DNA from: Planctomycetaceae bacterium
Lineage (GTDB): Bacteria > Planctomycetota > Planctomycetia > Pirellulales > Pirellulaceae
Direction: 5' to 3'
Length of the DNA stretch: 64,000 nucleotides
Assembly: GCA_027487485.1 (NCBI GenBank)
Contig: JAIYDN010000076.1
Location: 1 to 64,000 of the forward strand
A program made the translations under genes and the position numbers. The notes under the pieces were generated by a model. That model worked only from the letters and a program-made list of their open reading frames with translations, made no database searches and had not been told where the DNA came from. Below are positions 38,761-47,628 of this stretch, piece by piece (positions within the stretch are counted from its first letter, which is position 1; every line of letters begins with the position of its first letter).

Positions 38761-38775
38761 CGTCTCTCCGAGACG
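38761..38775. repeat. Short palindrome CGTCTC-TCC-GAGACG
   Basis: A perfect six-pair hairpin 32 bases after the tRNA gene. Nearby, 38820-38863 repeats TACTCG-type words (four near-copies). It has no T-run. It belongs to the class of short intergenic palindromes seen elsewhere in the window. Confidence 0.6.
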
Positions 38776-38913
38776 CGCAGCCTCTACTTCTTCATTCATG
38801 AGTCAAATCCGGATTTTCTCGTACTCGTGCTCTTACTCAGTGAAACGGTACTCGTACTCGAAAGCGACGTGACAAAGCGATACCTCGCAACGCTTCAAGA
38901 TCATCTAGTAACA

Positions 38914-38940
38914 ACCACGGAATACACGGAACACACGGAA
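38914..38940. repeat. Short tandem repeat (CACGGAA, three copies)
   Basis: CCACGGAA, TACACGGAA and CACACGGAA follow each other. I recall strings of this ACACGGAA type from intergenic DNA of many planctomycete and related genomes, though this was not searched. It lies between the tRNA and the antitoxin gene. No function known. Confidence 0.65.
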
Positions 38941-39083
38941 AAAGAGCCCGGCTTCCTTGTACCATCAATTCCGGATGTTTCGTGGTTGCATAATCGGTTC
39001 TTTTATGGAAGATGTCGCAATCTTTCTTGTAACTGGTCGACCATTGTTGTACCAATGATAGACCATTCCTAGGGAGAGAATTC

Positions 39084-39311
39084 ATGATTAAAAATCTCGT
39101 AAAACACGGCAATAGCTGGGCTGTCGTCATTGATCGGCCGATTCTTGACTTGCTGAAAATTAACCCTGAATCCGAGATTGAATTAACCACAGACGGACAG
39201 TCGATCCGGATTGCACCCATTGCTCCGGTGAGCAAAAAATCAAAAATCCGGGATGCTAGTGCTAAAGTGAATTTAAAGCACTCAAAGGCATTTCGGAAAC
39301 TCGCTGAGTAA
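39084..39311 (+). CDS. AbrB/MazE-type antitoxin
   Basis: 75 residues with the swapped-hairpin DNA-binding pattern of the SpoVT/AbrB family: KNLVKHGNSWAVVIDRPILDLLKI then ELTTDGQSIRIAPI. The C-terminal tail (KKSKIRDASAKVNL...) would bind the toxin. A GGGAG Shine-Dalgarno lies ten bases before the ATG (39084). It directly precedes a doc-type toxin gene broken by a stop, five bases away. Such antitoxins usually repress their own operon as a complex with the toxin; with the toxin broken it may be an orphan regulator. Confidence 0.88.
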   Translation: MIKNLVKHGNSWAVVIDRPILDLLKINPESEIELTTDGQSIRIAPIAPVSKKSKIRDASAKVNLKHSKAFRKLAE

Positions 39312-39316
39312 ACGGC

Positions 39317-39694
39317 ATGCAATTCCTGGAACTTGATGACGTTATTGAGATCCACGCTGGCCAAATTTCGAACTACGGAGGGAGCTACGGGGTGCGAGAC
39401 CTCCGACTGCTCGAATCGGCGGTTGCTTAAGCGGAGGCCGGATTTGGTGGACAATTCCTGCATGCCGATGTTTACGAAATGGCTGCTGCTTACTTATTTC
39501 ATCTGGTGATGAATCATCCCTTTATTGATGGAAACAAAAGAGTCGGTCTGGAAGCAGCGCTTGTGTTCCTTGAAATCAATTCCATCGTTATTGATGCAAG
39601 CGACGATGTGCTAGTTGAACTAGTCCTCAAGACTGCGACAGGCATTTTAAGTAAGACTGAGATTTCAGCTTTCTTAAGAAGTCATTCTCAGTAG
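39317..39694 (+). pseudogene. doc: Doc/Fic-type toxin gene interrupted by an in-frame TAA
   Basis: From the ATG at 39317 the frame encodes a full-length Doc-like protein of 125 codons, except for a TAA at 39428-39430 (codon 38). The context AVA-stop-AEAGFGGQFLH corresponds to AVAQPEATFGGQFLH-type sequence in relatives, so one C-to-T change (CAA to TAA) explains it. Past the stop the Fic motif HPFIDGNKRVG is intact. An ATG at 39479 could restart an 71-residue fragment containing that motif but lacking the N-terminal helices. The antitoxin gene upstream is intact. A recent inactivation or a sequencing error are the main readings. Confidence 0.88.
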
Positions 39695-39879
39695 ACGCCA
39701 AATTCAGGTTGCCCCATTACCGCAGGGGGCATGGCAGAGACCGCTAAAGCACCAGGAACGAATGACAACTTTTTCTTCTGCCAAACAGTGTCGCTTTCGA
39801 CGACGACTTGCCTCTTGGGACCGCACCTGTCAAACTGAGCATTGCGGCCTGCTTTAGGTAACATACGGAGGGATTGCGG

Positions 39880-42531
39880 ATGACTTTGGAACCCGTTGGA
39901 ACGAAGACGATCCATCGCTTGCTCAAGCAGGTTACGCGAGCCAGGGTGGAAAATACCGGGAGTCCAAAGGCGATTAATCTCAATGAACAGCAATCCCAGT
40001 CTAATGACGTAGAACTGAACCAATTGCAGTTTCAAGAACTCTTTGGGTTGGCCCAGCAAGTGATTGCCGCTCGCCATGATCCATTTGGATTAGCTCCCGA
40101 GCTCCTGTCTTACGTTTCTAGTCAACTTCAAGCGATCACTCAGTTGCAGGGCTTAGTTGCCACGCTGGCTCCTGAGCCAAGGTTTCCTAGCTCTCCCTCC
40201 GTTAGACTACTGGCTATCTGCCAGTTTTCGCAAAGTGGAGTCCAGCTCACCACAGACAACGCTCGAATTGTCGTCGCCTATGCTGAGGTTCTGGAATCGT
40301 TGGTTGCTAGCCAGACCCCTTTCAACTCGCACGTTTACTCATCGCTCTTGTTACAATTTGTTCGCAAGATTCAGACATCGGCAACATGGTCTTCGCAGTT
40401 GCTGTCGCTCTATGCGTTGTTGCTCGTATCGGAGTCTAGACGATCCGGAAGTGACTTGATCGCATTGGATCTGTTTTCGGAATCCTTGGAGAGCGTCGAA
40501 CAATATCGGGACAATTGCGATGTTGATGCGACGGCGGAAGTTCTGGATCGTATCCTAACCGAAGCGGTAAAAAATCAACTGAACGCGACCGAATGCTTGC
40601 AGGCCTTTGGCCTTTTGCAACCGATTCGCTCCAAGATGAGAGAGCTGACGCTCGTCGAGTGCGAATCACTCTTGTTGCAACTGCTGAATCAGCCGAATCT
40701 TGAACATAATGAATTGCTCACAGCCGCTCAATGGTTTCGTCGACTGGTCCAACGTCACGAGAATCGAGCGGTTGCCCAGCTGCTCCTCGATGGGTGCATC
40801 CTCGGTTGCAAACGAGGACGAAGGCGAATGGCGGCCGAGTTCGGACAATTGCTTGAAAATGCAATGGAATCGAATGTCGAGCTGCATCGTATTCGGTACC
40901 TACTGTCCGCATTCGAGCGAGGTGAGATCGATGATGCAAGTACGTTTCTTAAATCGGTGGAACGCCTGACTGATTTCAAACAAGTCGAAACGCTATCGAC
41001 GCAACGAGTACTCACGGCGCAGGCTTTGAACCAAGTGGATCGTCTCCGGCTCGCTGACCCCAGCCACTTGGTTTCGCCCGAATTACTGCGGACGCGACTA
41101 AATCATTGGCATGAACTGAATGCGATCCATAAGGGCTTTACGTCGCGACTCATTTCCGCCAAACGAGGTCCATTTCGCGAACCTCCGGATCTTGTCCAAT
41201 TTGCAATCGACGTTGGTTCTGATAAGTCGGTGCGATACATCAACGCAAAGGACGCCAATCTGTTTCCTGGAAAAGGATTCTTCATTACTAGACTCCAGCT
41301 GGCGAAGTGTTTTGCGACGGGCGAAAGCGACGGCGTTCGGGCCGGTCGGGATCCATTCAACGCTTACAAGAAAGCTTGGCCCGGTTTGGCCGAAGCAATG
41401 GACCACTTCGACGATGCAGAGTTTGTTTTCTTGCGTGGTTGTCTTTTGATTTCATGCAAACGACGAGACTACTTGCTACCCTCTGGAATCGGCGAGCACT
41501 ATTCGCTCATCGTGTTCAACGATCACTTTCGGAATCCGTTTCAAGAAGTGGCTTACCTCGTCCCAAACGAAGGGGTAGCTAAGCTGCTTTTAGGGACGCA
41601 AATTCCCTATTCCGACTTCGTGGGGTTTGACCAACGCCGCCCCGATTTGAATGCACAGATTCAGAGCCCTCAGGGTTTCCTTCAGCATCCATTGATCAGT
41701 GCGCGCGCGATCGATGTCGGTGGCGTGTCCGCCATTCTCTCTGGTTTCGAAGATCATCTCTTACGAATCGGTCAACGTGTTGGATTGCAGCAGCTGCAAA
41801 AACCAACTGATGATATCGTTCGCCGAACGCAAGAACACAATCAAGCGATCATGGAATGGGAGCAACAAAGCCATCGCTATCACACTAGTAGTATTGGCCA
41901 ACAACGGATGTTCGAATTGAGTTCGATAGGCAAACGCCTCGAAGGAGAATTAAGCCGACTGAACCAGAAGCGCGCCGAGATACTGGGCCAAGCAGAGGAC
42001 GCGATATGGAGCTTGGTCAGCAAGTATACGAGTCTGCATAAATTGTTTTGTATCGCTCACGCTTATTGGCATCGAGGCTACACCGCGGGACGCATCGTTA
42101 CCACCAACCATATCGATGAGTCGATTGAGGACGAAGGAGTTTTCAATGAGAGCGTGCCTGATCAGAATCAGCTTCGCTTGCAAGAAAGCTCTGAAGCCGT
42201 ATCGAATCGGAATTCGATACGCATGTTAGTTCAAGCCTATGAGTGGCATGCCATGCGACAGTCGCACCTAGCGAAGAGGGAAGATTTCCCAATCTTAGTT
42301 CTTTGCGATGCCCTCGCGCTGGGTGACCAACCGGATTTGAGTTTAGTCATCGATACCTATGACATGTCGGTCGTCATGGATGGCCGAAGAGTGCAACTCT
42401 CTCAGGGAAGAATGTCTCTCGACGATGAACTCTATTGGTTCAGCACTATTTTTCCAAAGATCCAAGACTCGACAGGCTCGATTCGCGATCTTCGCTTTTA
42501 TCCTCGAGCAAGCATAGGTATGGAGGTTTGA
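39880..42531 (+). CDS. Large protein of unknown family (883 residues)
   Basis: Start ATG at 39880 with GGAGGG seven bases upstream, so the gene is clearly translated. No domain recognised. Residues about 1-420 are helical and Leu/Gln/Glu-rich, perhaps helical repeats. About 425-680 is a mixed region with many aromatic residues (FPGKGFFITRLQLAKCF, DYLLPSGIGEHYSLIVFNDHF). A coiled coil follows (about 690-720, IGKRLEGELSRLNQKRAEILGQ), and the tail is acidic. No signal peptide, membrane segment, Walker motif or obvious catalytic motif, so it is probably a cytoplasmic scaffold or effector. The Pro-rich gene begins four bases after its stop, suggesting a functional pair. Confidence 0.85.
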   Translation: MTLEPVGTKTIHRLLKQVTRARVENTGSPKAINLNEQQSQSNDVELNQLQFQELFGLAQQVIAARHDPFGLAPELLSYVSSQLQAITQLQGLVATLAPEPRFPSSPSVRLLAICQFSQSGVQLTTDNARIVVAYAEVLESLVASQTPFNSHVYSSLLLQFVRKIQTSATWSSQLLSLYALLLVSESRRSGSDLIALDLFSESLESVEQYRDNCDVDATAEVLDRILTEAVKNQLNATECLQAFGLLQPIRSKMRELTLVECESLLLQLLNQPNLEHNELLTAAQWFRRLVQRHENRAVAQLLLDGCILGCKRGRRRMAAEFGQLLENAMESNVELHRIRYLLSAFERGEIDDASTFLKSVERLTDFKQVETLSTQRVLTAQALNQVDRLRLADPSHLVSPELLRTRLNHWHELNAIHKGFTSRLISAKRGPFREPPDLVQFAIDVGSDKSVRYINAKDANLFPGKGFFITRLQLAKCFATGESDGVRAGRDPFNAYKKAWPGLAEAMDHFDDAEFVFLRGCLLISCKRRDYLLPSGIGEHYSLIVFNDHFRNPFQEVAYLVPNEGVAKLLLGTQIPYSDFVGFDQRRPDLNAQIQSPQGFLQHPLISARAIDVGGVSAILSGFEDHLLRIGQRVGLQQLQKPTDDIVRRTQEHNQAIMEWEQQSHRYHTSSIGQQRMFELSSIGKRLEGELSRLNQKRAEILGQAEDAIWSLVSKYTSLHKLFCIAHAYWHRGYTAGRIVTTNHIDESIEDEGVFNESVPDQNQLRLQESSEAVSNRNSIRMLVQAYEWHAMRQSHLAKREDFPILVLCDALALGDQPDLSLVIDTYDMSVVMDGRRVQLSQGRMSLDDELYWFSTIFPKIQDSTGSIRDLRFYPRASIGMEV

Positions 42532-42535
42532 TTTC

Positions 42536-42742
42536 ATGTCGATTCATGCTCCGACGAAAGAACCCGTTCAGACGCCAACTCCATTAAAGCCAGCCCTACC
42601 TGCTAAACCTAGTCCTGTACGGGTACCTGCTCCTGCACCGCTCCCCGAACGACGTCCGAATCCGGCTCGCGAGTCTCCTGGCCCAAAAGTTCCCGATACG
42701 ATGCCTAAGCCACTACAGCCTTATTGCCCAGTGCCGGGATAG
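42536..42742 (+). CDS. Small proline-rich protein
   Basis: 68 residues, about one third proline, built of PxP and KP steps and ending in QPYCPVPG. It should be disordered, with possible polyproline helix. It has a single Cys near the end and no signal peptide. It starts four bases after the stop of the 883-residue gene, so the two are probably translated together. Function unknown; Pro-rich composition suggests a protein-binding tail or linker partner. The low complexity means it could be a chance frame, but its tight spacing argues otherwise. Confidence 0.6.
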   Translation: MSIHAPTKEPVQTPTPLKPALPAKPSPVRVPAPAPLPERRPNPARESPGPKVPDTMPKPLQPYCPVPG

Positions 42743-42753
42743 AAGAGTGTTTT

Positions 42754-42774
42754 CCGTTGGCTGCATGCCAACGG
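42754..42774. repeat. Palindrome CCGTTGGC-TGCAT-GCCAACGG
   Basis: Perfect eight-pair hairpin with a TGCAT loop, 12 bases after the stop of the Pro-rich gene. A near copy, CTCCGTTGGC-GGCAT-GCTAACGGAG, lies at 63139-63163, also just after a stop. No T-run follows, so it is a repeat-family hairpin with possible mRNA-end function. Confidence 0.75.
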
Positions 42775-42824
42775 GACCTCCATTGGTAGTTAGTAAAAAA
42801 GCTTCGCTCTCTTACTGGTTTGAA

Positions 42825-42936
42825 GTCCGAAGGGCTGGTTTGGCTTTAAGCCTGAAGGGCTGGCACATCCTCTGCCGGGGTCGAAGGCCCCGGTAACAAG
42901 TGAAATGAGACTGCAAAGGCCTGAAGGGCCGGCACA
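42825..42936. repeat. Repeated GCCTGAAGGGCTGGCACA units and a CCGGGG hairpin
   Basis: GCCTGAAGGGCTGGCACA at 42850-42867 recurs as GCCTGAAGGGCCGGCACA at 42919-42936, and a shorter copy GTCCGAAGGGCTGG is at 42825-42838. Between them CCGGGG (42875-42880) and CCCCGG (42888-42893) form a hairpin. No gene lies in 42743-43010. Such GAAGGGCTGG/CCGGGG units read as a dispersed intergenic repeat family. Confidence 0.7.
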
Positions 42937-43010
42937 CCAATCTTCAACGAACAAACAAAAGGTGTGTCCCTAGTCCTTGGCAACCGCGAGATCGAAGATT
43001 GCAGATTTTC

Positions 43011-43598
43011 TCAGCAGAATTTTTGTTCCCATTTCTGTATTTCAGCCTGGATGTCAGCATCGCTTCCCAATTCGCCTGCAGCGGTACGTTCGCGATAAAT
43101 CCGTTCGAACTTTGCGATTTCGTCGGCGATTGGCCGTTTGGATTCTTCCGTCACCCGATCGATAAACAAGACTCCGTCCAAATGGTCGATTTCGTGCTGA
43201 ATGATTCGAGCAAGAAATCCGTCGACTTCGGTGTTGATTTCGTTTCCGCCCATATCGTAGGCATTGATTTGAAGCGACTTATTGCGTTTTACTTCGCCGT
43301 TAATGCCTGGCAAGGAAAGGCACCCTTCCTCCGCAACCGCGCTGCCATTGGCTTTAACAATAACCGGGTTGATGAAAACCAATTCAGGCCCTTCTGTCTT
43401 TTCACCGCTCGCGTTCGCGATGAATAGGCGAATGGGAAGGTTCACCTGGTTAGCAGCCAAACCAACACCGCGAAACTCGTACATGATTTCGAACATTTCA
43501 TCGATGAGCGACTTCAGTTCAGCATTCACCCTGGCGATTGGCTTCGATTTGTACCTTAAAACGGGGTGCGGATAATGAATGAGCTTGATCGATGCCAT
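43011..43598 (-). CDS. def: Peptide deformylase
   Basis: Removes the formyl group from nascent proteins. 195 residues with all three motifs: GVGLAANQV, EEGCLSLPG (metal-binding Cys) and QHEIDHLDGVLFIDR (the HEXXH site). The C-terminal tail is somewhat longer than in E. coli and ends in a charged helix. Divergent from the secreted hypothetical at 43684, with about 85 bases between the starts. Confidence 0.97.
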   Translation of the reverse strand: MASIKLIHYPHPVLRYKSKPIARVNAELKSLIDEMFEIMYEFRGVGLAANQVNLPIRLFIANASGEKTEGPELVFINPVIVKANGSAVAEEGCLSLPGINGEVKRNKSLQINAYDMGGNEINTEVDGFLARIIQHEIDHLDGVLFIDRVTEESKRPIADEIAKFERIYRERTAAGELGSDADIQAEIQKWEQKFC

Positions 43599-43683
43599 AC
43601 AACCTGGGGTGTTAGAAAAGAGTGCCTCGTGTTACGTTGTTCGGAGTCGAGATTGTGGTCTAGAAAACGTCATTCGTAAACCT

Positions 43684-44781
43684 ATGAATCCTTTTGAAAG
43701 TGCCTCTCGAAATGTCTTTTCCCTCGGGAAGACCGGAGTAGGTTTTTTGTTGGTCCTGTTTTTCGGTGGGACACTTTTGGGCCAAGGACTTCGTCAGCAG
43801 GCGGAGCAAAAATTTGGTGGCGACAGTCGAATATGGTTGACGGAAGGGGGCGACACCGGGCTTGGGAAATGGGATGCAGTCGAATCCAAGCAAGAAACAG
43901 GGATTATTCTGGAATGGAATTCCAAAAGTGTCGTTCTTGTCCGTCCTAATGCCGAACGCGAAACCAGCATCCCTGGCGATTTCGTTTCTCGGATTGAGCC
44001 GCACTGGACAGACCCTGCAGGCGGTGATTTTCACAAGCTTTTTACAGAACGCGACTTCACGGCAGCCATCAAACTAGGGTCGGAGACAATCAAAAAACCT
44101 GGTATTCCGGTTTGGCAGCAACGGATCATCCTGGCCGAAATGATTGAATCGATGATGGCCTTGGGGAAACCACGTTTGGCTTGCCAGTTGTTTGTTTCCC
44201 TTGCCAAGGAAAACTCCCCGCAACTTCTGCTGTCTACGATTCCTGTGAGTTGGGGCGACGAGAAGTTGGAGGGGGAAGCTGTTACCATTCAGCCAAAAGC
44301 GTCGGAATGGTTGCTCTCGGACAATGAAGCCATTCAATTGCTGGGGGCTAGCTGGCTGCTCTCGGGTGCCCAACGACCGCTGGGGATCGAAACGTTGACA
44401 AGTCTTTCCAAATCGAAAACGCCTTGGATTGGCAGCTACGCTCGATGCCAATTGTGGCGAATTGCACCTCCCGCCGAAATCCGATCCACTCTTTTGCCAA
44501 AGTGGATCGCAGAACGAGATCGAATTCCGTTTGCGTTGCAAGCAGGGCCCAGCACGTTGCTGGCTCATCGTATGGCTCAAGCGGGTGAGCCGATGTTGGC
44601 AGCAAGTGAATGGCTCCGCATTGCAACGCTCCATTCGGATCGATACCATTTTGCAAATCGGGCATGGACCAAAGCGATTGATTCGCTCGATACGCTTGGC
44701 AAGAAAGAAGATGCCGCGCGGGCCAGAAAGTTGCACGAGCAATTTGTTGGCAGCAAAAAGTTCCAAGACTCTAAGAAGTAG
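43684..44781 (+). CDS. Secreted hypothetical protein
   Basis: About 365 residues from the ATG at 43684, which opens a signal peptide (GVGFLLVLFFGGTLLGQG). A longer frame from 43579 would overlap def and bury the signal. An N-terminal beta-rich module follows (GIILEWNSKSVVLVRPNAERETSIPGDFVSRIEP), similar in style to the one in the 32363-33664 protein, then a mostly helical domain rich in Leu and Ala that looks like tetratricopeptide-type packing. No catalytic motif. 15 bases before the ExbB-like gene, so probably cotranscribed and perhaps its periplasmic partner. Confidence 0.85.
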   Translation: MNPFESASRNVFSLGKTGVGFLLVLFFGGTLLGQGLRQQAEQKFGGDSRIWLTEGGDTGLGKWDAVESKQETGIILEWNSKSVVLVRPNAERETSIPGDFVSRIEPHWTDPAGGDFHKLFTERDFTAAIKLGSETIKKPGIPVWQQRIILAEMIESMMALGKPRLACQLFVSLAKENSPQLLLSTIPVSWGDEKLEGEAVTIQPKASEWLLSDNEAIQLLGASWLLSGAQRPLGIETLTSLSKSKTPWIGSYARCQLWRIAPPAEIRSTLLPKWIAERDRIPFALQAGPSTLLAHRMAQAGEPMLAASEWLRIATLHSDRYHFANRAWTKAIDSLDTLGKKEDAARARKLHEQFVGSKKFQDSKK

Positions 44782-44796
44782 ATTGCGACGATCACA

Positions 44797-45567
44797 ATGG
44801 CTTTTTTTATCGGATCTACAACAACTACTCTGCTCATGCCTTTGGACTGGTTCCCTTTGGCAGCTGCGGAATCCAACAGCGCTGCTGATGACACCTTCTT
44901 GTCGATCGTTTTTAGTGGTGGAGTGATGGGGATCGGCATCATGGTGACGCTGATTCTTTTATCAGTTATTGCGATGTACTTGGTGATCGAACAAGCGTTT
45001 GCTTTACGAAAGAAAGAGCTTGTTCCAGCAGATCTCATCGAAGAGGTGCGTGCCTTGCTGAATCAAGGCAAGCTCAAAGACGCAGACCAAAAATGCCGCG
45101 AACGCCCTTGCCCGCTTTCTTTCGTACTAGTCAGCGGAATTGCCGAGATTGAATTCGGCTGGCCTGCAGTAGAAAAGGCATTGGAGGATTCGACGGCTGA
45201 GCAAGCAGCTCGTCTTTATCGAAAACTAGAATACTTATCGGTTATTGGCAACATTGCACCGATGCTTGGGTTGCTCGGGACGGTAGCAGGTATGATTTTG
45301 GCATTCCGAGAGGTGGCATTGTCGCAAGGGACAGCTGGTGCCGGCGATCTCGCGGCCGGTATTTATTCTGCCTTGGTCACAACCGTCGCGGGATTGGTGA
45401 TTGCCATTCCTTCGCTGGCGGCCTTCGCAGTTTTTCGCAATTCGATCGATGAGATCATTTCTGACACGGCTTATTCGGCACAGCACGTTTTCAGTTCAGT
45501 CCGAAGAAGAATTCCTGGGGCAACGCCTGTAATCCGTCCAAGCGCGCCTCCCCCGCGAGCCAACTGA
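44797..45567 (+). CDS. MotA/TolQ/ExbB-type proton channel protein
   Basis: 256 residues with three membrane helices: about residues 45-68, 145-168 and 190-212. The conserved block GNIAPMLGLLGTVAGMILAFREV and the following DLAAGIYSALVTTVAGLVIAIPSLAAFA are the family signature. It would couple proton flow to an envelope process together with an ExbD/TolR partner, but no such gene follows; the next gene is a convergent BON protein. The C-terminus ends in a Pro/Arg tail. Confidence 0.9.
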   Translation: MAFFIGSTTTTLLMPLDWFPLAAAESNSAADDTFLSIVFSGGVMGIGIMVTLILLSVIAMYLVIEQAFALRKKELVPADLIEEVRALLNQGKLKDADQKCRERPCPLSFVLVSGIAEIEFGWPAVEKALEDSTAEQAARLYRKLEYLSVIGNIAPMLGLLGTVAGMILAFREVALSQGTAGAGDLAAGIYSALVTTVAGLVIAIPSLAAFAVFRNSIDEIISDTAYSAQHVFSSVRRRIPGATPVIRPSAPPPRAN

Positions 45568-45604
45568 GCTTTGCGTGATGCACCCGCTGCGTCTCAACCG
45601 ATTC

Positions 45605-45829
45605 TTACAGACCGTAATCGACTTCGAGCTGGTTGCAAATCTCTGGCACCCCTTCGATTCCTCGGAGCGATTCTTGCACCATTTGCTTTTGGTAAAACGA
45701 ATCGACTTTTCCGCGAAGGATGATCTTACCGGGCAAGCTCTCTAAAAACACATGGCGTCTTACCCCGTGAGGGTTTTGCTTGATGGCGCAATCGATTCGG
45801 TGCAGAAGTGGTGCCGCCTGCATTTGCAA
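45605..45829 (-). CDS. Short BON-domain protein
   Basis: 74 residues forming a single BON-like domain: helix (LLHRIDCAIKQNP), then KIILRGKVDSFYQKQMVQESLRGIEGVPEICNQLEV. BON domains usually bind phospholipid or act as attachment modules. No signal peptide is visible, so export is unclear. Convergent with the ExbB-like gene. Short but with the family's key glycine and hydrophobic pattern. Confidence 0.8.
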   Translation of the reverse strand: MQMQAAPLLHRIDCAIKQNPHGVRRHVFLESLPGKIILRGKVDSFYQKQMVQESLRGIEGVPEICNQLEVDYGL

Positions 45830-46285
45830 ATTCCTTCAAGATGAAAAATCGAATGAGAGAAAAACCGAATTTGTCACAGATCCGAGACCAAGGTGTCGTG
45901 GTTGGCTTGAATTCATCGTCCTAGATGACGAGAGCGTAGCGACAACCTGCTGCGTGGTAAAACTTTCCACATGAATCGCGTTTTCACGGCCTCTCTTGGA
46001 TTGGAACGAGAGAAATGGCAGAAAATCCGTCTGCGAATTGGCGAATGTACCGCCCTTGCGGTCTGGTTGATTTCTCCACGCCGCATTCAAAATGGAGCAA
46101 GTAATCGGCAAGGTGCAAAAAGAAATAAAGTCGTGCAATCACACGAAGGCGATTCAGTAAGGTACACTGTTGCGTCCAGTTCTCCACCGGTTCGCAAGGC
46201 AATTTCGCAAGTCAATCGAATGGGAGATCAGTGCTTTATGGGTCGGTTTTGTTCCTCGATTTTGGGAGGTTAGCGTTTCTTTCTA
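45830..46285. other. Intergenic stretch without a recognisable gene
   Basis: Two overlapping opposite frames of about 100 codons are open here, but neither has a domain, a signal peptide or a convincing Shine-Dalgarno. I see no tRNA or strong palindrome. It should hold the promoters of the BON gene (minus) and the CNNM gene (plus). Confidence 0.5.
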
Positions 46286-47596
46286 ATGCCTGCTTGGTTT
46301 CCGGATCTGATTACTATTCTTGTTGCGTTGCTCCTGGTCTTTGTAAACGGCTTCTTTGTCGCGGCGGAATTCGCCCTTGTGAAGGTTCGGCTTGGTCGGA
46401 TCGAACAATTGGTGCTCAACAGGAAACTCTTCTCGCGTACGGCTCGGTGGCTAGCCCAGCGATTGGAACAGTCCCTTTCTGCCTGCCAGCTTGGAATCAC
46501 GATGGCATCGCTAGCTCTTGGAAGAATTGGGGAGCCTGCCTTCGCTCAGTTGGTGGAACCACTGCTTCGAGCGATCCAGATCCAATCCGAACCGATCATT
46601 CACGCCGTTGCATTTGCTCTTTCATTTACCTTCGTCACGGCCTTGCACTTGGTCATTGGCGAACAAGCACCCAAGATTTTTGCTATTCGTAAACCGGAGG
46701 GCATGTTGCTTGCCTGCGCCGTTCCGTTGCAAATCTTTTTTGTTGCAAGTTACCCGCTGATGCAGCTGCTGAATCTGACCACCGCTGCAGTGCTGGGTTT
46801 GTTGGGAGCTCGTGATTCCAGCAAAGACTCCATCCCTTACACCGAAGAGGAGATTCGAGCGCTCCTTCGCGAAGCTCATGTCCATGGCAGCTTGACGCGC
46901 AGCGAACACAGCTTGATCAATGCAGTGTTCGAATTCGACGACTTGGTGTGCCGACGCATCATGGTTCCTCGAACGGACGTGGACTACGTGGACACGGAAG
47001 AGCGAACCGAAACGACTTTGGCAATGATCCATCGCACCAAGCATACACGCTATCCCATTTGCATAGGGTCCATGGATCAAGTGCTTGGGGTGTTGCATGT
47101 GAAGGATATTTCAGGCGCTACGATCCACGATGGGTATGACTGGAAAGCCATCATGCGCCCACCGAAAAAGGTGCCTGAAAACATGCCCATCAGCAAGCTC
47201 TTGCGGCACTTTCAGGGAACACACCAGCACATGGCCTTTGTGGTCGATGAATACGGAATGATCATTGGAATCGTGACCCTGGAAAATGTCCTTGAAAAGA
47301 TCATTGGCGAGGTTGCAGACGAGTTCGACGACGAAGCCCCAGAAATCGTTCCCGATGGTCCAGGAAGCTATGTAATCTTGGGCTCCACCCAGGTTCAAAG
47401 CGTCGAAATGAAGCTGGGAATTCAATTCGAGGAGGCAGATGTTGATACAATGTCTGGACTTTTGTTGAATCGGGCCGAGCGGTTGCTAGCAGCTGGTGAT
47501 ATTATAGAATTCCCTGGCGTTACCGCCAAAGTCCTTTCGGTCTCGGACGATCGAGCCACGAAAGTACGAATCACCATCCATTCCCCCCCCGAGTAA
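46286..47596 (+). CDS. CNNM/CBS-domain membrane protein (HlyC/CorC family)
   Basis: 436 residues. The N-terminal DUF21/CNNM transmembrane domain (about residues 1-200, with FFVAAEFALVKVR and LALGRIGEP) is followed by two CBS domains (from MVPRTDV near residue 227 and ALHVKDI-like GVLHVKDISG to VTLENVLEKIIGEVADEFDDE), then a C-terminal CorC/HlyC transporter-associated domain (VDTMSGLLLNRAERL). Family members move Mg2+ or Co2+ and sense nucleotides through CBS. Start is the ATG at 46286. A DUF1080 protein follows on the same strand after 32 bases. Confidence 0.92.
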   Translation: MPAWFPDLITILVALLLVFVNGFFVAAEFALVKVRLGRIEQLVLNRKLFSRTARWLAQRLEQSLSACQLGITMASLALGRIGEPAFAQLVEPLLRAIQIQSEPIIHAVAFALSFTFVTALHLVIGEQAPKIFAIRKPEGMLLACAVPLQIFFVASYPLMQLLNLTTAAVLGLLGARDSSKDSIPYTEEEIRALLREAHVHGSLTRSEHSLINAVFEFDDLVCRRIMVPRTDVDYVDTEERTETTLAMIHRTKHTRYPICIGSMDQVLGVLHVKDISGATIHDGYDWKAIMRPPKKVPENMPISKLLRHFQGTHQHMAFVVDEYGMIIGIVTLENVLEKIIGEVADEFDDEAPEIVPDGPGSYVILGSTQVQSVEMKLGIQFEEADVDTMSGLLLNRAERLLAAGDIIEFPGVTAKVLSVSDDRATKVRITIHSPPE

Positions 47597-47628
47597 ATCC
47601 TACCGGATACAACCACAGGAGCCTCTCC

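Noticed and set aside
38827-39072. 81-codon frame between the tRNA and the antitoxin
   Set aside because: Built mainly from TACTCG and ACACGGAA repeat DNA; no domain.
45836-46273. Opposed frames of about 100 codons between the BON and CNNM genes
   Set aside because: Mutually overlapping, no ribosome sites, compositions unlike real proteins of this window.
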